The notes under the pieces were generated by a model. The model was not told the origin of the DNA. It searched no databases and was given only the letters and a program-made list of their open reading frames with translations. A DNA stretch of 64,000 nucleotides. It comes from DATARH01 sp035309005 (GTDB lineage: Bacteria; Pseudomonadota; Alphaproteobacteria; ATCC43930; CGMCC-115725). The position numbers and the translations under genes are program-made. Of the stretch, positions 35,279 through 42,466 are shown piece after piece; position 1 is the stretch's first letter; the number at the start of each line of letters is the position of its first letter. The stretch lies in contig DATGFP010000117.1 in the NCBI GenBank assembly GCA_035309005.1, positions 42,713-106,712 on the forward strand. The letters run 5' to 3'.

Positions 35279-35383
35279 GCGCAGCAACCTCCCCCGCGCC
35301 CTGGCGCGGATTTGCATGTCGCTGCCATCGAGCACAATAATGGCTGCGGCGCCGCGTGCCGGCGCCAAACCGCGGGGAACGCG

Positions 35384-35914
35384 ATGCGTCGAGAGCTGCT
35401 ACTTGGCTGCGGGGCCGACCGCAGGAAAAAGTTGTACATGACCGGCAACGAACAATGGGACGGATTGGTCACGCTCGATCACAACGATGACCATAAGCCC
35501 GACCATATCTGGGATCTCGAGAAAATTCCGTTGCCGTTCGAGGAAAATCACTTTGACGAAATTCATGCCTATGAAGTATTGGAACACACCGGAGCGCAGG
35601 GAGATTGGCGATTCTTCTTTGCCCAGTGGAGCGATTTCTGGCGCATTCTGAAACCAGACGGCTTATTTCATGCCACCGTGCCGATGTGGAATTCCATCTG
35701 GGCATGGGGCGACCCGTCGCACCGCCGCGTTATCAACTCCGGAACGCTGGTCTTTCTCAGCCAGGCGCAATACCAGCGGCAGGTGGGGAAGACGCCGATG
35801 TCGGATTTTCGCTTTTGTTATCAGGCCGACTTCGAGCCGGTCTATCACAAGGAAACCGAACACCAGTATCTGTTCATCCTCAGGGCAAAGAAGCCGCCGC
35901 TCGGTGCCGCCTAA
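35384..35914 (+). CDS. SAM methyltransferase, AT-rich, possibly acquired
   Basis: A 176-residue protein with a shortened class I methyltransferase fold: LLLGCGADRRKKLYM (SAM loop), LVTLDHNDDHKPDHIWDL, IHAYEVLEHTGAQGDW and FWRILKPDGLFHATVP, as in Methyltransf_11-type proteins. Base use differs sharply from its neighbours: the 60 bases from 35521 are about 38% GC by my count, and those from 35461 about 53%. This suggests recent transfer, perhaps from a phage, though no phage genes surround it. ATG 35384 is preceded by GGGGA. Substrate unknown. Confidence 0.75.
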   Translation: MRRELLLGCGADRRKKLYMTGNEQWDGLVTLDHNDDHKPDHIWDLEKIPLPFEENHFDEIHAYEVLEHTGAQGDWRFFFAQWSDFWRILKPDGLFHATVPMWNSIWAWGDPSHRRVINSGTLVFLSQAQYQRQVGKTPMSDFRFCYQADFEPVYHKETEHQYLFILRAKKPPLGAA

Positions 35915-35938
35915 AACCCTGACCGTGAAGGAATTGCC

Positions 35939-36874
35939 ATGCCGTTGCGCAGCAAGGTCGTCATCACCTGCGCGGTGACCGGGTCGATCCATACCCCGAC
36001 GATGAGCCCCTATCTGCCGCTGACGCCGGACGAGGTCGCCAAGGACGCGATCGCCGCTGCCGAGGCCGGCGCCGCGATCCTGCACCTCCACGCGCGCGAT
36101 CCCAAGGACGGCCGGCCGACCCCCGACCCCAAAATCTTCATGCAGTTCCTGCCGCGCATCAAGCAGGCGACCAACGCGGTCGTCAACATCACCACCGGCG
36201 GCGGCCACGGCATGACCCTCGACGAGCGGCTCGCGGCCCCCTTACGCGCCAAGCCCGAAATGTGCTCGCTGAACATGGGCTCGATGAATTTCGGGCTCTA
36301 CCCGATGCTCAAGCGCTACAAGGAGTGGAAATACGAGTGGGAGCCGCAGGCTCTCGAGATGACGCGAGACTTCATCTTCCGCAACACGTTCAAGGACATC
36401 GAGCGCTCGCTCAAAGAACTCGGCGAGGGCTGCGGCACCAAGTTCGAGTTCGAATGCTACGACGTCGGGCACCTTTATAATCTGGCGCATTTCCTCGACC
36501 GCGGGCTGGTCAAGCCGCCGCTTTTCGTGCAGACGATATTCGGCATTCTGGGCGGCATCGGCGCGGACCCGGAAAACCTCGCGCACATGAAGCGCATCGC
36601 CGATAAATTGTTCGGAGACAACTATGCCTGGTCGATTCTTGCCGCCGGGCGACACCAGATGCCGCTGATCACGATGGGCGCGATCATGGGCGGCAATGTG
36701 CGGGTCGGGCTCGAGGATTCGCTGTGGCTCGGGCGCGGCCAATTGGCGAAGGGCAACGCAGAGCAGGTCAGCCGTATCCGCACGATCCTTGAGAACCTAT
36801 CGCTCGAGGTCGCCACCCCGGACGAAGCCCGCTCGCTGCTCGCCCTCAAGGGCGGCGACGACGTGGCGTTCTGA
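35939..36874 (+). CDS. BKACE family beta-keto acid cleavage enzyme
   Basis: A 311-residue TIM-barrel protein of the BKACE (DUF849) family, relatives of 3-keto-5-aminohexanoate cleavage enzyme (Kce). They split a beta-keto acid with acetyl-CoA to give acetoacetate and a new CoA ester. Visible features: VVITCAVTGSIHTP at the N-terminus, metal ligands in AILHLHARDPKDGRP, and late AAGRHQMPLITMGAIMGGNVRVGLED. Complete. The transporter encoded convergently 25 bases away may import the substrate. Confidence 0.9.
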   Translation: MPLRSKVVITCAVTGSIHTPTMSPYLPLTPDEVAKDAIAAAEAGAAILHLHARDPKDGRPTPDPKIFMQFLPRIKQATNAVVNITTGGGHGMTLDERLAAPLRAKPEMCSLNMGSMNFGLYPMLKRYKEWKYEWEPQALEMTRDFIFRNTFKDIERSLKELGEGCGTKFEFECYDVGHLYNLAHFLDRGLVKPPLFVQTIFGILGGIGADPENLAHMKRIADKLFGDNYAWSILAAGRHQMPLITMGAIMGGNVRVGLEDSLWLGRGQLAKGNAEQVSRIRTILENLSLEVATPDEARSLLALKGGDDVAF

Positions 36875-36899
36875 TCCGGCCGGAGCCGGCGATCACGGC

Positions 36900-38270
36900 T
36901 TATGGCTGGTCCGGCACCAGCGGCTGCTCGCCGCCGACCTCGTCCCAGATGCGGATTTGATGGGTCGGCTCGCGCAGGAAGCCGAGGCTGACGACGACCC
37001 CGACCGCGGCGATCGCCATCGGATAAAACAGCCCGCCCAGCGCGATCCCGGTGGCGCCGGTCAGCAAGGTCCCGATGAACGGCACGCCGCCGCCAAACCA
37101 GCCGTTGCCGATATGGTACGACATCGACATTGAGCTGTAGCGGATGCGCGCCGGGAACAACTCGACGAGGAAGGCCGCGATCGGCCCGTAAACCATCGTG
37201 ACCAGGAGCACCAGATAGAGGACCAGCACGGTCAGGATGGCCGGGCTGTCCTTGTAGGCGGTGAAGGCTTTGAACACCGGCCAATAGGTCAGCACCGCCA
37301 GCGCGAAGCCGGTGCACATGATGTAGCGGCGGCCGATCTTGTCGGACAGCCAGCCGAAGAACAGGAAGCCGAGCGAGCCGATCGTCAGCGCCACCATCAT
37401 GATCGTGTAGGTGGTCGGGTAATTGGCCGCGCCGAGCACACCCGACAGAAAGATCAGCGCATAGAACTGGCCGGTGTACCAGACGACCCCCTCGGGCGCG
37501 GTGGCGCCGAACAGCGCGAAGATCATCAGCCCCCAATTGCGGCCGGTGTTGTAGGTGTCCCGGATCGGATTGGTCGAGGCCTTGCCCTGCTCTTTTAGCC
37601 GCGCGTAAAGCGGCGACTCGGCGAGGTTCATCCGGATGTAGCCGGACAGCACGACGAGGATCGAGGAGAGCCAGAACGGCACGCGCCAGCCCCAGTCGCC
37701 AAAGGCTTCCGGGCTCATCGACTTGCGGCAGATCAAAACGACGAGCAGGGCCAGCACGATCCCCATCGTCGCGGTGGTCTGGATCCAGCTGGTGTAAAAG
37801 CCGCGCCGGCCGTCGGGCGCGTGTTCGGCGATGTAGGTCGCTGCCCCGCCATACTCGCCGCCGAGCGCCAACCCCTGCACCGCACGCATCACCACGATGA
37901 GGATCGGCGCGGCGATGCCCCAGGTCGCATAGCTCGGTATGCAGCCGACCAGGAAGGTTGCCACTCCCATCATGATCAGCGTCAGCATGAAGGTGAATTT
38001 GCGCCCGATCAGATCGCCGAGATGGCCGAAAAACAAGGCGCCGAACGGCCGCAGGATGAAGCCGAACCAAAACACCGCCCAGGTTGCTAGCGTCGCGAAA
38101 AAGGCGTTGCCGGCCGGGAAGAAATGCGTCGCGAAGACCGCCGCCAGCACGCCGTAGATATAGAAATCATACCATTCGATCAGCGTGCCGACCGATGAGG
38201 CGCCGATGATGAACGGCAGGTTGAGCGGCGGCGCCGCGCCGGCGTATTGCGCCCGTTCGGTGTATGCCAT
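36900..38270 (-). CDS. MFS transporter, MHS family
   Basis: A 456-residue major-facilitator protein with about twelve membrane helices, of the metabolite:H+ symporter family (ProP/ShiA/KgtP type). GASSVGTLIEWYDFYIYG opens helix 1; FFGHLGDLIGRKFT and RAVQGLALGGEYGGA are family motifs between helices 2 and 5, and WLSDKIGRRYIM lies in the middle. Substrates of the family are carboxylates, betaines and shikimate. It may serve the adjacent BKACE gene. Confidence 0.9.
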   Translation of the reverse strand: MAYTERAQYAGAAPPLNLPFIIGASSVGTLIEWYDFYIYGVLAAVFATHFFPAGNAFFATLATWAVFWFGFILRPFGALFFGHLGDLIGRKFTFMLTLIMMGVATFLVGCIPSYATWGIAAPILIVVMRAVQGLALGGEYGGAATYIAEHAPDGRRGFYTSWIQTTATMGIVLALLVVLICRKSMSPEAFGDWGWRVPFWLSSILVVLSGYIRMNLAESPLYARLKEQGKASTNPIRDTYNTGRNWGLMIFALFGATAPEGVVWYTGQFYALIFLSGVLGAANYPTTYTIMMVALTIGSLGFLFFGWLSDKIGRRYIMCTGFALAVLTYWPVFKAFTAYKDSPAILTVLVLYLVLLVTMVYGPIAAFLVELFPARIRYSSMSMSYHIGNGWFGGGVPFIGTLLTGATGIALGGLFYPMAIAAVGVVVSLGFLREPTHQIRIWDEVGGEQPLVPDQP

Positions 38271-38471
38271 TCCGGTCGTTCCTTCCCCGCTGGCGGGCCG
38301 CGATTGCCCGCACGTTGCCTAGATTTAGCGCAGAAGTTGAGGAAACGGAATGGCGACGAAACTTGGCGCCCGATTATCCTGGTTATCCTTGTCCGCTCAA
38401 ATCGCTACGGCCTGGACGGGGCCGCGTTGTCGAGTCCCACCGACGCCCTGGCGCCGCCGGAGCGCGCCGAA

Positions 38472-38723
38472 TCAGCGCCGCAGCACGGCGCGTAGCCGCT
38501 CGGGAACCGGCTCGTCGAGGATGTCGTCATAGAGCGCATGCAGCAGGCTTTCGCCATTGCTTCGGCCGCTAAGAAAATCGCGAATCTGGCGGTCGACAGA
38601 ATGGATCACGATATTCGGCTCGTTCGACACGCATTGCAGGGCGAGCAGCATCGCTTTTTCACTCCCTTCGGGTGCGGGGTCCGGTTTGTCGCATTTGGCG
38701 CCGCCGCGTCCTGGTTTGGTCAT
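38472..38723 (-). CDS. Small NepR-like protein
   Basis: An 83-residue protein whose C-terminal helix, LLHALYDDILDEPVPERLR, resembles the NepR anti-sigma helix pattern (LYDxxxxEPVPxR) that binds ECF sigma factor EcfG in alphaproteobacterial general stress response. The N-terminal half (Gly/Lys-rich, then QCVSNEPNIVIHSVDRQIRDFL) is not NepR-like. No PhyR or EcfG gene is adjacent, so the assignment is tentative; it may be a separate family of small regulators sharing the helix. A perfect inverted repeat lies 18 bases before its start. Confidence 0.5.
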   Translation of the reverse strand: MTKPGRGGAKCDKPDPAPEGSEKAMLLALQCVSNEPNIVIHSVDRQIRDFLSGRSNGESLLHALYDDILDEPVPERLRAVLRR

Positions 38724-38740
38724 GCCCGGTGTCTAACTGA

Positions 38741-38753
38741 TGACGAAACGTCA
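38741..38753. promoter_or_regulatory. Inverted repeat TGACG-AAA-CGTCA, candidate operator
   Basis: Perfect 5-3-5 palindrome between the divergent NepR-like and Fe-S protein genes, 17 bases upstream of the NepR-like start. On the minus strand, a TTGACG hexamer overlaps its edge. A dimeric regulator could bind here; which one is unknown. Confidence 0.35.
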
Positions 38754-38977
38754 ACAATCTGTAACACGCGCTTGTCCCATGCGAAAACGCATGAGCAGCC
38801 ATGCGTCGACGTCAAATGCCCCGCGGCCGCAGCAGGCACGCGCGTAGTGCCGCGCCAGTCCGCCCGATGGCGCCGATCCGACCGGGGCCGCGGCATCGAA
38901 TTAAGGCGGCAGCGCGGCGCAATCTTCTCTATTGTCGCGTTACAATCGTAGCGGCGCACGACCGGCGTGAGGGGTGC

Positions 38978-40279
38978 ATGGGCGCAGAAGCCGAGACAGC
39001 CGAGGTCTTCGACGCATTCCAGGCGCGCGGCGCGGCGATCGCCGATGCCTGCACAAGGTGCGGCGACTGCTTCCGCGCCTGCCCGATGATCGGGCCGGCC
39101 GGCATCGCCGAAGCCGATCCCGCGGCCACCGCCGGCGCCATTGTCGATCTGATCACCGGCGGCGCGGGTACCGCGGAGGCGGCAAGCTGGACGGAAGCCT
39201 GCAGCGGCAGCGGCTATTGCATCCCGGCCTGCCACGAGGGCATCAACCCGCGCTTCATGGTGCAGTTGGCGCGCGGCTTCGCCCGCCGCAACGCCGGAAC
39301 GAGCCCGCTCGGGACGCGCTGGCGCCAACCGTTTCAGACGATGAGCCGCGGCGTGCGCGTGCTGTCGCGCCTGCAACTGCCGCCCGAAACCTTGGCGCGC
39401 TTCGCGCCGCCGCGCGAGCCGCGCGCCGCGCCGCCCGACGTCGTCTTCTATACCGGCTGCAACGTCCTGAAGACGCCGCACATCGCGCTCCTCTGCCTCG
39501 ACATTCTCGACCTTCTCGGGGTCGATTACGAGGTGATGGGCGGGGTCGGCCAATGCTGCGGCGTCTACCAGCATCGCGCCGGCGATTTCGTTACCAACAA
39601 CAAGATGGCCTACGCGACAATCGACGGGCTGGCGTCTTCCGGCGCCACGACCGTGTTGTCGTGGTGTCCCTCCTGCCAGATATCGATCGGCGAAGTGTCG
39701 CTGCCCAACTACGAATTGGAGTTTGGCAGCAAACCCTTCGACCTCAACCCGTTCCTCGCGTTCCTCGCGTCGCACGCCGAGCGGCTCGCCGGGCTGATGC
39801 GGCGGCGGGTCGAAAAGAAGATCGCGCTGCACGAGCGCCCGGTCTTCCCGGAGGTCATCGCCGCGGTTAAGACGCTGCTCTCGATCATTCCCGGTGCCGA
39901 ACTCGTCGACATCGCCGTGCCGCGCGTCGGAACCCAGGCCAACAGCCTGGCGCAGCTGCCGAAATTCAAGCGTGAGCTGGTTCAGCGCGAGCTTGCCGCG
40001 GTGGCCGACGCTGGGGTGACGACGCTGGCGACGATCTATCACGCCTGTCACCGCGAAATCTGCGACGCCGGCGACGGCCGCAGCTTTGAAGTGGTTAACT
40101 TCATGGAACTGCTCGGCGAGGGGCTCGGGCTCGACAGCGAGGACCTCTATAAGCGCCTGAAGGTGCTCGGCGACATCGACCAGATGATCGTCGAGAGCGC
40201 CCCGCTCATTTCGGCGCACCGCCTCGACCTCGACACCGTGCGCGATGCGCTCCTGGCCGAATTCGCCGCCGCCAAATGA
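38978..40279 (+). CDS. (Fe-S)-binding protein with CCG domains
   Basis: A 433-residue soluble protein of the HdrB/HdrD and GlpC-like class. An N-terminal ferredoxin-like domain has a full [4Fe-4S] motif, CTRCGDCFRACP (near residue 25). The second motif, CSGSGYCIPACH, has lost one cysteine (CxxC became CSGS). Two CCG domains follow: YTGCN...GQCCGVYQH...WCPSCQ and, more weakly, YHACHREIC. Such proteins pass electrons between flavins or quinones and thiol/disulfide or oxidase partners; no partner is adjacent. ATG 38978 follows GAGGGG. A structured leader for argC begins within ~20 bases of its stop. Confidence 0.82.
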   Translation: MGAEAETAEVFDAFQARGAAIADACTRCGDCFRACPMIGPAGIAEADPAATAGAIVDLITGGAGTAEAASWTEACSGSGYCIPACHEGINPRFMVQLARGFARRNAGTSPLGTRWRQPFQTMSRGVRVLSRLQLPPETLARFAPPREPRAAPPDVVFYTGCNVLKTPHIALLCLDILDLLGVDYEVMGGVGQCCGVYQHRAGDFVTNNKMAYATIDGLASSGATTVLSWCPSCQISIGEVSLPNYELEFGSKPFDLNPFLAFLASHAERLAGLMRRRVEKKIALHERPVFPEVIAAVKTLLSIIPGAELVDIAVPRVGTQANSLAQLPKFKRELVQRELAAVADAGVTTLATIYHACHREICDAGDGRSFEVVNFMELLGEGLGLDSEDLYKRLKVLGDIDQMIVESAPLISAHRLDLDTVRDALLAEFAAAK

Positions 40280-40289
40280 TACGGCACCA

Positions 40290-40318
40290 TTGACGGCCGC
40301 AGAGCCCGCCCTTAGCCT
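40290..40318 (+). promoter_or_regulatory. Sigma-70-type promoter for argC leader
   Basis: TTGACG at 40290-40295 and TAGCCT at 40313-40318 with the ideal 17-base spacer. Transcription would begin about 7 bases later, at 40325-40326, that is, on or next to the ATG of the small leader ORF. The -10 is only a partial match (T, A and final T of TATAAT). Confidence 0.45.
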
Positions 40319-40325
40319 CTAGCGC

Positions 40326-40430
40326 ATGCATTCGATCGTCCGCGACACCGAACGACGCCGACGCCGCCGCAGCGGCGGGGCTCGGGCATCGTGCGCGGGC
40401 GGACTGCCGGTCAACGCAGGGGCTTTCTGA
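40326..40430 (+). CDS. Arg-rich leader peptide candidate, argC leader
   Basis: A 34-codon ORF, MHSIVRDTE-RRRRRR-SGGAR at its start, ending GAF-TGA at 40428-40430. Codons 10-15 are six consecutive Arg codons (CGA CGC CGA CGC CGC CGC), with further Arg at 6 and 20. It has no ribosome binding site, but the predicted transcript starts at its ATG, so it could be translated as a leaderless message, as reported for the trpL leader of Sinorhizobium. It lies upstream of a terminator and of argC. Arg runs arise easily by chance in such GC-rich DNA, so translation needs proof. Confidence 0.4.
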   Translation: MHSIVRDTERRRRRRSGGARASCAGGLPVNAGAF

Positions 40431-40450
40431 AGCCGCGCCGACCGGCATCC
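40401..40450 (+). ncRNA. Leader RNA hairpin upstream of argC
   Basis: An eight-base perfect stem, TGCCGGTC at 40405-40412 with GACCGGCA at 40440-40447, extended by GGA/TCC with one bulged C, and an inner five-base stem GGCTT (40421-40425)/AAGCC (40430-40434). The stop codon of the leader ORF is inside the hairpin. Its 3' arm (ACCGGC, 40441-40446) is also complementary to GCCGGT at 40473-40478 in the terminator's left arm, so the two structures could exclude each other. Confidence 0.45.
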
Positions 40451-40467
40451 GCAGGTGAGACAGCCAG

Positions 40468-40495
40468 ACCCCGCCGGTTCGCCGACGGGGTTTTT
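40468..40495 (+). terminator. Rho-independent terminator before argC
   Basis: Stem CCCCGCCGG at 40469-40477 and CCGACGGGG at 40482-40490 (one C/A mismatch, plus an A-T pair outside), TTCG tetraloop, then TTTTT at 40491-40495. It lies 35 bases before the argC start, so transcription that begins at the upstream promoter must pass it. CCCCGCCG (40469-40476) is also perfectly complementary to CGGCGGGG at 40373-40380 within the leader ORF. Confidence 0.8.
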
Positions 40496-40529
40496 CGTAT
40501 TTGAGGATGAGGGTGAGGAGCGAAGGATA

Positions 40530-41471
40530 ATGGCGAGCAACAAGCCGAGCGTGTTCATCGACGGCGAGGCCGGCACCACCGGTCTCGGCATCCGCCGCCG
40601 CCTCGAAGCCCTGCCCGAAATCGCGCTCAAAAGCCTGCCTGCCTCACTGCGCAAGGACGTCGCGGCGCGTCGCGACGTCATGGCCGAAGTCGATCTCGTC
40701 ATCCTCTGTCTGCCCGACGAAGCGGCGCGCGAAGCCGCCGCGCTCGCCGCCGGGCTCGGCGCGGCGGCGCCGAAGCTGCTCGACGCCTCGACCGCGCACC
40801 GGGTCGATCCGGCGTGGACCTACGGATTTCCCGAGATGGGGCCGGGCCAGGCGAAGGCCATCGCCGGGGCGCCGCTGGTGGCCAATCCAGGCTGCTACCC
40901 GACGGGCGCGATCGCCCTCATCCGGCCGCTGGTCGAAGCGGGGCTCGTTCCGCCAGATTACCCGATCTCGATCAACGCAGTCAGCGGCTATTCGGGCGGC
41001 GGCAAGGCGATGATCGAGGCGCATGAGCGCTCGGGCGGCCCGCCCTTCGAGCTTTATGCGCTCGGGCTCGAACACAAGCACGTGCCCGAGACGCAGCTCT
41101 ACGCCGGCCTCGCGCGCCGCCCGATCTTCGTGCCGTCGGTCGGACATTTCCGCCAGGGCATGTTGGTGTCGGTGCCGCTGCATCTCGATGCGCTGCCGGG
41201 GAAGCCGCGCGCCGCCGACCTCGAGGCCGTGCTGGCCGCCTTCTACCGCGGCTGCGAGCATGTCCGCGTGGCCGCGCCGGCGGCGGGCGGCAAGCTCGAG
41301 CCCGAAGGGCTCAACGACACCAACCGCCTCGAACTCAGCGTCTATGCCAGCGAGGCACGGCGCCAGGCAGTGCTGGTGGCACGGCTCGACAATCTCGGCA
41401 AGGGCGCCTCCGGGGCAGCGGTGCAAAACCTTTGTCTGATGCTCGGCTTGGGCGGTTTGAGCGAGCAATAA
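40530..41471 (+). CDS. argC: N-acetyl-gamma-glutamyl-phosphate reductase, type 2
   Basis: A 313-residue NADPH-dependent reductase of arginine biosynthesis, converting N-acetylglutamyl phosphate to the semialdehyde. It is the short (type 2) form found in alphaproteobacteria: VFIDGEAGTTGLGIRRRL at the N-terminus, DASTAHRV, the catalytic cysteine in VANPGCYPTGAI, NAVSGYSGGGKAM and HVPETQLYAGL with the active-site His region. Complete. GAAGGA lies before the ATG. No other arg gene is near. Preceded by a promoter, Arg-rich small ORF and terminator that may control it. Confidence 0.92.
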   Translation: MASNKPSVFIDGEAGTTGLGIRRRLEALPEIALKSLPASLRKDVAARRDVMAEVDLVILCLPDEAAREAAALAAGLGAAAPKLLDASTAHRVDPAWTYGFPEMGPGQAKAIAGAPLVANPGCYPTGAIALIRPLVEAGLVPPDYPISINAVSGYSGGGKAMIEAHERSGGPPFELYALGLEHKHVPETQLYAGLARRPIFVPSVGHFRQGMLVSVPLHLDALPGKPRAADLEAVLAAFYRGCEHVRVAAPAAGGKLEPEGLNDTNRLELSVYASEARRQAVLVARLDNLGKGASGAAVQNLCLMLGLGGLSEQ

Positions 41472-41476
41472 CGACG

Positions 41477-41550
41477 GTCATTGCGACGAGCGGAGCGAGG
41501 AAGCAATCTCGGCGAGCCCGCCACAGACCCTCGATTTCGCTCGCAATGAC
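41477..41550. repeat. Palindromic repeat, GTCATTGCGAG family, copy 2
   Basis: A 74-base element with inverted ends GTCATTGCGA (41477-41486) and TCGCAATGAC (41541-41550), related to copy 1 at 27.7 kb but diverged inside. It starts six bases after the argC stop, and its right end contains an ATG (41546) that is in frame with the aldo/keto reductase gene. Confidence 0.8.
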
Positions 41551-41563
41551 GACCCCGGTGCAG

Positions 41564-42466
41564 ATGTCGCGGCGTCGCGTTTTGGCCGGCGTCGGTGGCG
41601 CGGCGATATCGCTGGCACGGAAGAGGAATGTGATGGCTGATACGATGATCACCCGCAAGGTCCCCTCGTCCGGCGAGGCGATGCCGGTCATCGGCCTCGG
41701 CACCTCGCAGGTGTTCGACGTCGGGGCGGCGGCGCGCGTGCCATTGCGCGCGGTGTTGCGGGCCTTCGCCGAGGCCGGCGGCCACATCATCGACACCTCG
41801 CCGATGTACGGCCGCGCCGAGACGGTAACGGGCGACCTCGTCGCTGAATTGGGGCTGCGCCCGCGCGTTTTTCTCGCCACCAAGGTGTGGACCAGCGGGC
41901 GCGAGGCCGGAATCGCGCAGATGCGGCGCTCGGCGGAGTTGCTCAAAAGCCCGGTCATCGACCTGATCCAGGTGCACAACCTGCTCGACTGGCGTACCCA
42001 GCTGGCGACCCTGAGGGATATGAAGGAGAAGGGCCAAGTCCGCTATATCGGGATCACCCATTACACGAATGGCGCCTTGCCCGAACTCGCCCGCATCCTG
42101 CAAAGCGAGCCCGACATCGATTTCGTGCAGTGCGCTTATTCGCTCGGCACCCGCGCCGCCGAAACCGCGCTGCTGCCGGTCGCCGCCGAGAGGAAGGTCG
42201 CGGTCATCGTCAACCGGCCGTTCGAGGATGGCGGCATGTTCCGCCGGGTGCGCGGCCGGGCGCTGCCCAACTGGGCCGCCGAATTCGACTGTACCAGCTG
42301 GGCGCAGCTCTTCCTCAAATACATCGTCGCCGATCCGGCGGTGACCTGCGTCATCCCTGCGACCGCCGATCCCGCCCACGTGGCAGACGATCTGCAGGCC
42401 GGCTTCGGGCGCCTCCCCGACGCGCCGCAGCGCCAGCAGATCCGCCAGCTGTGGGATGCGCTTTAG
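41564..42466 (+). CDS. Aldo/keto reductase, possible Tat substrate
   Basis: About 300 residues. TIM-barrel reductase features: MPVIGLGTSQVF, IIDTSPMYGRAE (Asp and catalytic Tyr), FLATKVW (Lys), LIQVHNLLDW (His). The N-terminus MSRRRVLAGVGGAAISLA looks like a twin-arginine signal, so the protein may be exported. Three starts are possible: 41546 (inside the palindromic repeat), 41564 (chosen; begins the Tat signal) and 41633/41634 (MADTM, preceded by GAGGA, giving a cytoplasmic enzyme). Its stop overlaps that of the convergent CobW-type gene by four bases. Confidence 0.8.
   Translation: MSRRRVLAGVGGAAISLARKRNVMADTMITRKVPSSGEAMPVIGLGTSQVFDVGAAARVPLRAVLRAFAEAGGHIIDTSPMYGRAETVTGDLVAELGLRPRVFLATKVWTSGREAGIAQMRRSAELLKSPVIDLIQVHNLLDWRTQLATLRDMKEKGQVRYIGITHYTNGALPELARILQSEPDIDFVQCAYSLGTRAAETALLPVAAERKVAVIVNRPFEDGGMFRRVRGRALPNWAAEFDCTSWAQLFLKYIVADPAVTCVIPATADPAHVADDLQAGFGRLPDAPQRQQIRQLWDAL

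Noticed and set aside
33881..35368. A 495-codon minus-strand frame opposite phaZ
   Set aside because: The plus strand encodes a complete PhaZ; the opposite frame shows no family.
35384..35914. Prophage or genomic island around the AT-rich methyltransferase
   Set aside because: Only one gene is compositionally odd; flanking genes are ordinary, and there is no integrase, tRNA or direct repeat.
38720..40219. A 499-codon minus-strand frame opposite the Fe-S protein
   Set aside because: Antisense to well-supported cysteine motifs; no recognisable domain.
40353..40370. Arg run as an accident of GC-rich DNA only
   Set aside because: Not fully rejected: similar Arg runs occur in many shadow frames, so the run alone is weak. 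It is kept as a finding only because promoter, ATG position, terminator and argC coincide with it.
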